Origin: an uncultured Clostridia bacterium
GTDB taxonomy: Bacteria; Bacillota; Clostridia; TANB77; CAG-465
Length of the DNA stretch: 37,878 bases
NCBI GenBank assembly: GCA_944383035.1
Contig: CALWOE010000008.1
Location: forward strand, 1 to 37,878
Direction: 5' to 3'
In this document: positions 1-6,736 of the stretch, piece after piece
Layout: every line of letters starts with the position of its first letter
Position numbering within the stretch: the first letter of the stretch is position 1
Translations under genes and position numbers: made by a program
The notes under the pieces: model-generated
Told to the model about the DNA's origin: nothing
The model's input: only the letters and a program-made list of their open reading frames with translations
The model's database searches: none

Positions 1-1
1 C

Positions 2-33
2 AAAAAACCAATACTAGCTTTTACTAGTACTGG
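2..33 (-). terminator. Intrinsic terminator/attenuator of repeat copy 1
   Basis: A 10-bp stem (8-17 with 24-33, one G-U pair, 6-nt loop) is followed on the minus strand by six T (7-2). It is the same structure as in copy 2, where it lies between promoter and gene. Confidence 0.75.
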
Positions 34-94
34 TTTACATTTTTTACATTTTCTTCTATTTTTATATTTTTTACTTTACATTTTTTACAAAATT

Positions 95-133
95 TTACGT
101 GTGTGTGTGTGTGTGTGTGTGTAGTACAATCAT
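95..133 (-). CDS. His-Thr leader micro-ORF, copy 1 (12 aa)
   Basis: The minus-strand ATG at 133-131 follows AAAAGGAG (148-141) by 7 nt. It encodes MIVLHTHTHTHT and stops at TAA 97-95, immediately after twelve CA units (99-122). Copy 2 encodes MIILHTHTHTHT with the same length and ribosome site, which argues for real translation. One CA unit fewer would keep the frame open for 24 more codons and stop at TAG 26-24, the end of the terminator's 5' arm. A leader-peptide role is inferred; no known family matches. Confidence 0.5.
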   Translation of the reverse strand: MIVLHTHTHTHT

Positions 134-190
134 ACTTATACTCCTTTTAGTTTACATATATTAATTTTATTTATTTCCATTTATACTAAA

Positions 191-220
191 ATTATATACT
201 ATTTTACCAAAATTTTTCAA
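191..220 (-). promoter_or_regulatory. Sigma-A promoter of repeat copy 1
   Basis: TTGAAA (220-215), an 18-nt spacer and TATAAT (196-191) on the minus strand. The -35 lies within ACACTTGAAAAA, like the other pilin-type promoters here. It starts 10 bp beyond the ATPase stop codon. Confidence 0.75.
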
Positions 221-230
221 GTGTTTTTTT

Positions 231-1532
231 TTATTTTATACAAAAAGTTGCATATAAAGGAACTGATTTTATATTATTTTCAAATCCAAAATTTTTACTA
301 GAAATTCTTATTGAATATTTTGGTTTATATCTTTTCATATAAAGTTTTAAACTCTTACTTCCTACATTTTCATTTGCTTTTACTTCAATCGGTATAATTC
401 CGTCATCATTATATATCAAAAAGTCGATCTCTGCTTCATTTTCTGATTTCCAATACATTAATGAATGTTTACTTGCTACCAGATGTGTAGCAACATAATT
501 TTTAGCAATTATTCCCTTGTATAATAAAAGATTATCTAAAATAATATCTTTATATTTTATTTCTAACATTTTTAACAAAATTCCAACATCACTTAAATAC
601 AATTTAAAATTATCATCTACAATAAATCCTAAAGGTGGTATTTCTGGTTTTTTTAATACTGGACACTTAAGAACCATAGTACTTGAAAGCAACCAATTTA
701 ATGACGATTCATAATCTCTTTTTCTAGCATTTGAATTTATCTTACCATATTGAAATTTATTACTTATATTTCCAAGTTGTGATGGAATAGATTTATAAAT
801 TGCTTCTATTTTAGTAGCTTCAAATTTATTAGACACATACTTATTCATATCATTTAAATATGATTTATAAATATCTGTAATAATATCACTATCGAATTTT
901 AAAATATCTTTATTATTAGATAATAAATTTTTTACCGCTTCAGGCATTCCACCAACACAAAGATATAATCTATATAAATCCAAAGTTTTCTTATGTAATA
1001 TTAAGTCTAATGGTTCATTTGTCTTATAAGATTTTTTTATTTCCTCTATTAATGGTTTACTATTATTTGCCATTAAAAATTCTTCAAAATCCATAGGATA
1101 CATATTTATCATTTTTACTTTACCTACCGGAAATGAACTATGCATTCTTTTTATTTTTACACCTAATAAACTACCCGCACAAATAATTTTAAATGGTTCA
1201 GAAGATTCATTAAAATATTTTAATGCACTAATTATTTCTTCACATTCCTGAATCTCATCAAAAAAAATAATAGTTTTTTCCAAATCAATATCTTTATCTA
1301 AATATATTTTCATTCTATTAAATTTTTCTTGAGTATTAATTTCCTGTTTGAATATTTTTACAATATCTGCTTGTTCTAATAAATTTATATAAATATATTC
1401 TTCAAACTCTTTCTTACAAAATTCATTAATTATATATGTTTTTCCGATTTGTCTTGCTCCTATAACCATTAATGGTTTATCAATGTTTGTATTTTTCCAT
1501 TCTAATAATTCTTGATATATTTTTCTTTCCAT
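231..1532 (-). CDS. AAA_14/DUF4143-family ATPase
   Basis: A 433-aa protein of the widespread prokaryotic AAA_14 plus DUF4143 family. Walker A is GARQIGKT (residues 25-32). Walker B is TIIFFDEIQE (around 87-96, Asp92-Glu93). GGMPEAV in the middle is typical of DUF4143. Near the C-terminus Asp370, then PIEVK (Glu383, Lys385), resemble the D-(E)xK core of restriction-endonuclease-fold domains. The molecular role of the family is not settled. It has its own consensus promoter and AGGTGA ribosome site, and two 20-bp direct repeats lie just upstream of the -35. It sits downstream of the BspA-type gene and ends at repeat copy 1. Family call is secure; function is not. Confidence 0.85.
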   Translation of the reverse strand: MERKIYQELLEWKNTNIDKPLMVIGARQIGKTYIINEFCKKEFEEYIYINLLEQADIVKIFKQEINTQEKFNRMKIYLDKDIDLEKTIIFFDEIQECEEIISALKYFNESSEPFKIICAGSLLGVKIKRMHSSFPVGKVKMINMYPMDFEEFLMANNSKPLIEEIKKSYKTNEPLDLILHKKTLDLYRLYLCVGGMPEAVKNLLSNNKDILKFDSDIITDIYKSYLNDMNKYVSNKFEATKIEAIYKSIPSQLGNISNKFQYGKINSNARKRDYESSLNWLLSSTMVLKCPVLKKPEIPPLGFIVDDNFKLYLSDVGILLKMLEIKYKDIILDNLLLYKGIIAKNYVATHLVASKHSLMYWKSENEAEIDFLIYNDDGIIPIEVKANENVGSKSLKLYMKRYKPKYSIRISSKNFGFENNIKSVPLYATFCIK

Positions 1533-1549
1533 GCACTCACCTAATATAT

Positions 1550-1578
1550 ATTATATTATAAATTATTATACATGTCAA
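1550..1578 (-). promoter_or_regulatory. Promoter of the DUF4143 ATPase
   Basis: Consensus TTGACA (1578-1573), 17-nt spacer, TATAAT (1555-1550). The start codon is at 1532, so the leader is very short. Confidence 0.8.
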
Positions 1579-1583
1579 TCAAG

Positions 1584-1636
1584 TTTCACGTTTTTGGCAC
1601 TTACTTTAGTAAAAAATTTCACGTTTTTGGCACTTA
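1584..1636 (-). repeat. Two perfect 20-bp direct repeats upstream of the ATPase promoter
   Basis: TTTCACGTTTTTGGCACTTA occurs at 1584-1603 and again at 1617-1636, 33 bp apart start to start, about three helical turns. The near copy ends 6 bp from the -35 hexamer, so an operator or activator site is likely. The regulator is unknown. Confidence 0.8.
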
Positions 1637-1674
1637 AATTAATTTTTTTACATTTTTTATTTTTTTAATAAATT

Positions 1675-3600
1675 CTACTCATCATAAGTTATAACTCTTG
1701 TACCATACACTGCACCCCATGGTTCTCCTGCTACTTCTCCTCTTTTTTTATGTATAATTATTTCTGTTAAATTATTTGCACTTTTAAATGTAGCTGAACT
1801 CATAGTTTCTACACTACTTGGTATTTCAACTCTTGTAAGTTTATTACAACTTTGAAAAATACTACTGTTTAAAGTTTTTACTCCATTTGGTAATATAACA
1901 TTTTTTAAAGATGGACAATATGAGATGGCTCTAGATTCAATAGTTTCTATACTGTTTGGTAAATCATCAATATATTCTACATCTTTTTTTACCCAATATA
2001 ATCTTTTTTGAGCTTTATCTACTAAATACTTATCATTTAATAATGTAAATGTTTGATTTTCCTCTGAAACTTCTATATTTTCTACAAAAATTATTGAAGA
2101 TGAAGATATATTTTTAACATTTTTTGGCAAATATAAATAATTAATACTTGATGGGATAGTAGAAAGACCTGTAATTGCTTCTAAACTTTCTGGCAAATCT
2201 ATAGATGTAACAACACCATTTGTAATAAAAGCACCTCTTTTAATTTCCTTTACTCCTTCTTTTATATCTATATCTCCTGTTTTATTACATTTATACAATA
2301 CTTCATAATTTATTGAGTATAAATCATTATCTAAGCAAGTAAAATATTGATTTTTGCTATCCACAACAATTTTATCTATTTTATGAGTACCAAAAGCCAT
2401 TTCTGAACCAATAGTTTTCACACTTGCTGGTATATATATTTCTTTTATTGATGTATAACCATTAAAAGCATTATATTCTATTTTTTCAGTTAAGGTATTA
2501 ATTGTTATACTAGTCGGACTTCCTATTGCTCCTAATAATGTTTTAAAATCTTTACTATACAGACAATTATTTTCAAAAGAAAAATAATCATTTTTACTTA
2601 CATCTAGATTATTTAATTTAGTGCATCCACTAAATGCTCCTGTCTCTATCGTTTTTATAGACGATGGTATGTTTATATATTCTAAATTTTTACATCCAGA
2701 AAAAACATCTTGAGATATAGTAGTTAAATTTTCCGGTAAATTAATACTTATTATAGAATTACAACCAGTAAAACTTTGTGTTTCTATATTTGTTATACTA
2801 TTTGGTAAATTAATATTTGAAAGTTTTGAGCAATAACTAAAACAACCATTTTTTAACTCTTTAATTGTGTTTGATAATTTTATAGTAGTTAAATTTGAAC
2901 ATCTCAGAAATGCATATTCTCCTATAATTTCAACACCATCTTCCATTATTACCTCTTGCAGTGATGTATTATTTGAAAAAGCATTTTTACCTATTTCTTT
3001 TACACTTCCAGGAATAATTACTCTTGTAAGTCCCTCTAAATTATTAAATACTCCACTATCTATTTTTGTTACGTTATATGGTATTCTTACTGTTCCTGTA
3101 CTATCTAGTAAAAGTAAGTTACTATTTGCAGATATTAAAACTCCATCTACTATTTCATATGGGATTATTCCTATTCCTAATTCTTTTGCCCATATTAGTT
3201 TTTGTTCCACATTTCCTTTATAATATAACTCTCCTTTTATTATCTCAAATTCTGAGTAATATCCTTTCTTTGCTGTTGGTATTACATCATATATATCCTT
3301 TTCATTCTCATTTGTTTTGGTATTGTATGTTAATCCATTATCTGCTGCATTTAAACTTTCTATTTCAAACTTTCCTACACTTTGGGCTGCCTTGGTTTGC
3401 ACAAACATCTCAAATTCTTCTTCTATTACTCTTAAATCATTTTTAAATACTGATTCATTTGCTACTCCAAATATTTTTCCATCTGTTATATTGTATAATA
3501 CTGTTGCTACAAGTATAATTATCACTACTATTGTTACTACTAATACTATTAGACTTATTCCCTTTTTAGTATTTTGTTCTTTTTGTTTTAAACTATTCAT
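1675..3600 (-). CDS. Pilin-like surface protein with BspA-type leucine-rich repeats
   Basis: 641 aa. The N-terminus has a short basic leader, then KKG|ISLIVLVVTIVV, a prepilin-type cleavage site after Gly14 followed by a long hydrophobic helix. The usual Glu at mature position 5 is Val. From about residue 165 to the end it is built of BspA/Treponema-type LRR units (patterns such as IGKNAFSNNTSL, IETGAFSGCTKL, LPNSIETIESRA), with a few non-LRR insertions (e.g. FTCLDNDLYS). LRRs of this class usually bind host or partner proteins outside the cell. The start ATG has GGAGG 12 nt upstream. Its only visible promoter is in repeat copy 2, with an intrinsic terminator in between, so expression is probably controlled by attenuation. 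The C-terminal TYDE gives no cell-wall sorting signal. Confidence 0.85.
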   Translation of the reverse strand: MNSLKQKEQNTKKGISLIVLVVTIVVIIILVATVLYNITDGKIFGVANESVFKNDLRVIEEEFEMFVQTKAAQSVGKFEIESLNAADNGLTYNTKTNENEKDIYDVIPTAKKGYYSEFEIIKGELYYKGNVEQKLIWAKELGIGIIPYEIVDGVLISANSNLLLLDSTGTVRIPYNVTKIDSGVFNNLEGLTRVIIPGSVKEIGKNAFSNNTSLQEVIMEDGVEIIGEYAFLRCSNLTTIKLSNTIKELKNGCFSYCSKLSNINLPNSITNIETQSFTGCNSIISINLPENLTTISQDVFSGCKNLEYINIPSSIKTIETGAFSGCTKLNNLDVSKNDYFSFENNCLYSKDFKTLLGAIGSPTSITINTLTEKIEYNAFNGYTSIKEIYIPASVKTIGSEMAFGTHKIDKIVVDSKNQYFTCLDNDLYSINYEVLYKCNKTGDIDIKEGVKEIKRGAFITNGVVTSIDLPESLEAITGLSTIPSSINYLYLPKNVKNISSSSIIFVENIEVSEENQTFTLLNDKYLVDKAQKRLYWVKKDVEYIDDLPNSIETIESRAISYCPSLKNVILPNGVKTLNSSIFQSCNKLTRVEIPSSVETMSSATFKSANNLTEIIIHKKRGEVAGEPWGAVYGTRVITYDE

Positions 3601-3628
3601 ATATCAAAAATTCCTCCTTTTTAGGTGC

Positions 3629-3661
3629 AAAAAACCAATACTAGCTTTATACTAGTACTGG
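3629..3661 (-). terminator. Attenuator terminator upstream of the pilin/BspA gene
   Basis: A 10-bp stem (3661-3652 with 3644-3635, one G-U pair, 7-nt loop) is followed by six T (3634-3629). The coding start is 28 bp further on, too near for another promoter, so transcripts from the promoter at 3819-3848 must read through this structure to reach the gene. It may also end transcription from the coiled-coil gene. Confidence 0.8.
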
Positions 3662-3722
3662 TTTACATTTTTTACATATTTTAACTTATTTTCTTTTTTT
3701 ACTTTACATTTTTTACAAAATT

Positions 3723-3761
3723 TTACGTGTGTGTGTGTGTGTGTGTGTGTAGTATTATCAT
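3723..3761 (-). CDS. His-Thr leader micro-ORF, copy 2 (12 aa)
   Basis: The minus-strand ATG at 3761-3759 has AAAAGGAG (3776-3769) 7 nt upstream. It encodes MIILHTHTHTHT and stops at TAA 3725-3723, straight after (CA)12 (3727-3750). In the frame that would result from losing one CA unit, translation continues for 24 codons and stops at TAG 3654-3652, exactly at the end of the terminator's 5' arm. A third frame (one unit gained) stops after a few codons. A regulatory leader is inferred from position and from conservation with copy 1. Confidence 0.55.
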   Translation of the reverse strand: MIILHTHTHTHT

Positions 3762-3818
3762 ACTTGTACTCCTTTTAGTTTACATATACTTATTTTAATC
3801 ATTTACAATTATATTAAA

Positions 3819-3848
3819 ATTATATATTATTTTACTAAAATTTTTCAA
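3819..3848 (-). promoter_or_regulatory. Sigma-A promoter of repeat copy 2 (pilin/BspA gene)
   Basis: TTGAAA (3848-3843), 18-nt spacer, TATAAT (3824-3819). The -35 lies in GTACTTGAAAAA. The predicted transcript starts about 50 nt before the micro-ORF. Confidence 0.75.
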
Positions 3849-3873
3849 GTACTTTTTCTTATTTTATAACAAA

Positions 3874-4824
3874 TTACTTAACTTCATTGTTATTATTCCC
3901 AAGAATTTTAACACCACCTGTTGCTTCTACTGTTTTAGTAGCCATTTCTTTTATTTGATTATAAGCTTGATCTAATTTTTCTTGTAAAGAATTCTTTTCG
4001 TTATTTAATTTTTCTAATTCTTCCTTTAATGACGTAATTTTATCTTCTTGTCTATCTATTGTATTTTGAAAATCTTTTTTTAATAATTCAGTTGTATATT
4101 TATGTTCTTTTTCTAATTCAACAGTCGCATCTTTTTTTCCTTTAGCATATTCTTTTTCTAATAAATTTGGGAATTCATTTACTTTATTTTCTAACTCTTT
4201 AGTGTGTTCTACATTTGATTTTGCTTCTTCTAATAATTCCTCTACTTCTAATTCTTTTTTTGCTAATTTACCCTCTCTCTCATTTTTTTCATCTTCCCAT
4301 TTGTTATTACTTATTTCTCTTTCTCTTTTTAATTTATAATTATATTCTTCTATTTCTCTATCTCTTTCCATCTTTAATGATTTTGCTTTTAAATCATATT
4401 CTTTTTCAAGTTCTTCTTTTTTTGATTTGTATTCTTCTTCTAATTTTTTTATACCATTATTCATTTCTTCTGTTTTTATACTTTTTTCTTTTTCAAGTTT
4501 ATTCATATAATCTTTTCCTGCATTAACTACTACGACGATATTACTTAATTCTTTTTCCACTCCGTATAAATCTTTTAGCTTTTCTTCTTCAGCTTTTATT
4601 GCAACTTCCAAATCTTTAAATTTGTTATTCAATTCTTCAGAAAAAACTTTTTGTTCTACATTTTCTCTTGATACTTCTATAGCTTTTTCTATCTTTTGTT
4701 TTTTTTCTTCTTTTTCTGGTTCATATTTCATCTTAGCCATATTTTTTTCTCTTTCTAATGCTTCGTTTAATGCTTCTAGAATTTCTGCTTTTGTATTTTT
4801 TAATGTTATTTCTTCTTTTTTCAT
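3874..4824 (-). CDS. Long coiled-coil protein of unknown function
   Basis: About 316 aa, almost entirely charged Glu/Lys heptad-like sequence, with a short non-coiled segment SNIVVVVNAGKDYMN near residues 97-111 and a non-coiled tail ending TGGVKILGNNNNEVK. There is no signal peptide or membrane segment, so it is probably cytoplasmic. I take the ATG at 4824 (MKKEEITL) because an earlier in-frame ATG at 4836 directly abuts the GGA of the ribosome site. It has its own promoter. It lies just upstream of repeat copy 2 and has no other terminator. No family recognised; a structural or scaffold role is possible but unproven. Confidence 0.75.
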   Translation of the reverse strand: MKKEEITLKNTKAEILEALNEALEREKNMAKMKYEPEKEEKKQKIEKAIEVSRENVEQKVFSEELNNKFKDLEVAIKAEEEKLKDLYGVEKELSNIVVVVNAGKDYMNKLEKEKSIKTEEMNNGIKKLEEEYKSKKEELEKEYDLKAKSLKMERDREIEEYNYKLKREREISNNKWEDEKNEREGKLAKKELEVEELLEEAKSNVEHTKELENKVNEFPNLLEKEYAKGKKDATVELEKEHKYTTELLKKDFQNTIDRQEDKITSLKEELEKLNNEKNSLQEKLDQAYNQIKEMATKTVEATGGVKILGNNNNEVK

Positions 4825-4858
4825 AATAAAAATCATTCCTTTCTTTTAATTTACTTAG

Positions 4859-4887
4859 ATATTAACATATTTTTTTCTAATTGACAA
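4859..4887 (-). promoter_or_regulatory. Promoter of the coiled-coil gene
   Basis: TTGTCA (4887-4882), 17-nt spacer, TAATAT (4864-4859). Confidence 0.6.
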
Positions 4888-4923
4888 GTTTTAATATTTT
4901 AATAGTAACTTATTTACAAAAAA

Positions 4924-4947
4924 AAGATGGATTTTTTTATCCATCTT
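4924..4947 (-). terminator. rpsO terminator
   Basis: Perfect 9-bp stem (4947-4939 with 4932-4924) and a following T-run on the minus strand, 17 bp beyond the rpsO stop codon. Confidence 0.8.
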
Positions 4948-4963
4948 CTTAAAATAACCTTTA

Positions 4964-5227
4964 TTACTTTCTTATATTTAATTTAGAAATAATATCTCTA
5001 TATCTTTCGATATCAGTTCTTACTAAGTAGTCTAAAAGTCTTCTTCTTTTTCCTACCATTATTAATAACCCACGTCTAGAATGATTATCTTTTTTGTGTA
5101 CTTTTAAATGTTCAGTAAGTTCATTAATTCTTTCTGTTAAAAGAGCTATTTGAACTTCTGCTGAACCAGTATCATTTTCAGTTCTAGCATAAGTTTTTAA
5201 TATTTCAGCTTTTCTTTCTTTAGTCAT
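4964..5227 (-). CDS. rpsO: 30S ribosomal protein S15
   Basis: 87 aa, normal length for S15, a primary 16S rRNA-binding protein of the small-subunit platform. Diagnostic stretches are [30 protein letters not shown] and [10 protein letters not shown]. The reading frame is open 16 codons further upstream, but the ATG at 5227 is preceded by AAGGAGGG and matches the family N-terminus ([10 protein letters not shown]). It is monocistronic, with its own terminator and a structured leader. Confidence 0.97.
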   Translation of the reverse strand: MTKERKAEILKTYARTENDTGSAEVQIALLTERINELTEHLKVHKKDNHSRRGLLIMVGKRRRLLDYLVRTDIERYRDIISKLNIRK

Positions 5228-5255
5228 TTCTTTTCCCTCCTTATTATTTAACTTG

Positions 5256-5301
5256 CCTAAATCTAAGAAACACACGGGAAACGTAATTTCTGAGAAATAG
5301 G
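5256..5301 (-). promoter_or_regulatory. Structured rpsO leader, possible S15 autoregulatory element
   Basis: On the minus strand, CCTA..TCT (from 5301) can pair with AGA..TAGG (to 5256), with inner AGAAA/TTTCT and ACG/CGT helices. It sits about 30 nt before the rpsO start. S15 commonly represses its own mRNA through such leaders; the exact class here is not established. Confidence 0.4.
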
Positions 5302-5308
5302 TGATTTA

Positions 5309-5337
5309 TATATAAATTGTATAATATATATTTACAA
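5309..5337 (-). promoter_or_regulatory. Possible rpsO promoter
   Basis: TTGTAA (5337-5332), 17-nt spacer, TATATA (5314-5309). The region is very AT-rich and other -10 matches exist. Confidence 0.4.
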
Positions 5338-5357
5338 TTTTATATATCTAAATTAGT

Positions 5358-6362
5358 TTATTTTCCTGCAATATATGGATATGGATTTACTGGAACACCA
5401 TTTAATCTTACCTCAAAATGTACGTGAGGTCCAGTAGTGTAACCTGTCATACCAATTTTTGCAATCATTTGTCCTTCTGTTATTTGTTGACCTACTGATA
5501 CTAATAACTGACTACAATGTGCATAAAGTGTTGACATACCATTTCCGTGGTCTACCTTTACATGTAATCCATAACCAGTACCCCAACCAGCAAATGTAAC
5601 TGTACCAGTTCTATATGCATAAATTGCTGTACCAATTGAACCACCTAAATCTATACCAGTATGACCAGCATATCCCATATATGCACAATTAATTCTTCTA
5701 TTTACTGTTGGCCATACACCAGCACCAGTAGCTTGAACTGAAGTTGCTCCTATTGTTTTTACCGTATTTGTAGTATTAGTATTTTTATTCTTATTTACTG
5801 TTACTTTAGGAGTTTCAACAGGTTTATTTCTATCTACAATATCTTTAAGTATTGCATCGGCTCTTTCTATAGTTGTTGTCTCTTTTAATTCGCTAACCTT
5901 TTCTTCTTTTACTTCTGTATTTAACTTTGATACTTCTTGTTTCAAATTCTCAGCATACTTATTTGCTTCGTCTTGTGTAGAGAATGTCATCTTTGTTTCT
6001 CCATCAACAGCGACGTTATATATAGTATACTCTGTTTTTATTTGAGCTCTTAAACTTGTATATACATTTTGATCTTTTAAAAGATTTTCTCTAATATAAC
6101 AAGATTCAAACACAGGCTCACTTTCTAAATACACTTTAACATTTGGATCAATATTTTGCTTTTCAGTAACTAAATCATTGTATACACTATCGAAATGTTG
6201 TTCGTCAGTAAAGTATCCAATGAAATTTCCATTTATATATGCTTTTACAGTTGGCTTATACATATTAAGTACTGTAATAACAACTGCACTAAATATAAGT
6301 ACTAAAGTCACTATTGTAAAAAATATAAATCTTAATGTACTGAGCACACCTTTTTTTTCCAT
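5358..6362 (-). CDS. Membrane-anchored M23 family metallopeptidase
   Basis: 334 aa. An N-terminal signal anchor (about 10-32), a middle region with a likely alpha/beta domain and a charged linker (about 35-200), then a C-terminal LytM/M23 domain (about 215-332). Zinc ligands are visible: His234 and Asp238 in HTGIDLG and His315 of GPHVHFE, with His282 (YAHC) and His313 as further active-site histidines. Such proteins cut or bind peptidoglycan cross-links, outside the membrane. All catalytic residues are present, so it is probably an active endopeptidase rather than an EnvC-like activator, though substrate is not known. It has its own promoter and is divergent from nfeD. Confidence 0.9.
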   Translation of the reverse strand: MEKKGVLSTLRFIFFTIVTLVLIFSAVVITVLNMYKPTVKAYINGNFIGYFTDEQHFDSVYNDLVTEKQNIDPNVKVYLESEPVFESCYIRENLLKDQNVYTSLRAQIKTEYTIYNVAVDGETKMTFSTQDEANKYAENLKQEVSKLNTEVKEEKVSELKETTTIERADAILKDIVDRNKPVETPKVTVNKNKNTNTTNTVKTIGATSVQATGAGVWPTVNRRINCAYMGYAGHTGIDLGGSIGTAIYAYRTGTVTFAGWGTGYGLHVKVDHGNGMSTLYAHCSQLLVSVGQQITEGQMIAKIGMTGYTTGPHVHFEVRLNGVPVNPYPYIAGK

Positions 6363-6409
6363 AATTTTAAACTGCTCCTTCCTCTTATTTTCTTAAAGGT
6401 TACTATTAA

Positions 6410-6438
6410 ATTATAGCATAATCACTGCTTTTTGTCAA
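6410..6438 (-). promoter_or_regulatory. Promoter of the M23 peptidase gene
   Basis: Consensus TTGACA (6438-6433), 17-nt spacer, TATAAT (6415-6410). Confidence 0.8.
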
Positions 6439-6665
6439 ATTTTGTAATAATACTTTAATATTTAAAAGATACAAATCCTATCTTTTTTAACATTTTAGCA
6501 TATATTAAAAAGTATGTCAAGTTAATAAAGAAAGCCTCAATATTTACTAAATTTATTGTTAATTAATGTAATTCATCATAAGTTTAATACTATATTATAT
6601 TATTTTTTTTTAAATATATACTTTTTTATTTTATAACATATTTCGACCAAATTTACATAAATTTG

Positions 6666-6694
6666 TTGTATTTTAAACTAAACTATAGTATAAT
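6666..6694 (+). promoter_or_regulatory. Promoter of nfeD-qmcA
   Basis: TTGTAT, 17-nt spacer, TATAAT; transcript begins about 35 nt before the nfeD start. Confidence 0.7.
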
Positions 6695-6736
6695 CTTATT
6701 AGAGTTATATATTTCAAACAGAAAGGAGGAGTATAG

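Larger units (their letters stand above)
1..240 (-). repeat. 240-bp regulatory direct repeat, copy 1
   Basis: This stretch is closely similar to 3628-3868 in the same orientation. Read on the minus strand both copies hold, in order, a sigma-A promoter, a ribosome site, a micro-ORF over a (CA)12 tract, an A-rich spacer and an intrinsic terminator. The copy lies just downstream of the DUF4143 ATPase stop codon. By analogy with copy 2 it should control a gene to the left of the window, which cannot be seen. Differences between copies are scattered substitutions plus a single-base length change. Confidence 0.9.
3628..3868 (-). repeat. 240-bp regulatory direct repeat, copy 2
   Basis: Second copy of the 1-240 element, here filling nearly the whole gap between the coiled-coil gene (stop at 3874) and the pilin/BspA gene (start at 3600). 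Promoter, ribosome site, CA tract length (12 units) and terminator stem are conserved. Most changes lie in the spacer between micro-ORF and terminator and in the region after the -10. Confidence 0.9.
6363..6736. other. 374-bp divergent intergenic region
   Basis: Holds the M23 promoter at one end and the nfeD promoter at the other. Between them is very AT-rich sequence with one weak hairpin (AAAAGATA, 7-nt loop, TATCTTTT, about 6468-6490). I see no gene, repeat or RNA family in it. Confidence 0.6.

Noticed and set aside
1584-1636. Possible CRISPR remnant (two 20-bp repeats with a 13-bp spacer)
   Set aside because: Repeat and spacer are too short, only two units exist, there are no cas genes, and the position fits an operator.
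3066-3446. Plus-strand open frame of 126 aa, Leu-rich
   Set aside because: Antisense shadow of the pilin/BspA gene; no ribosome site and low-complexity hydrophobic content typical of reversed AT-rich coding sequence.
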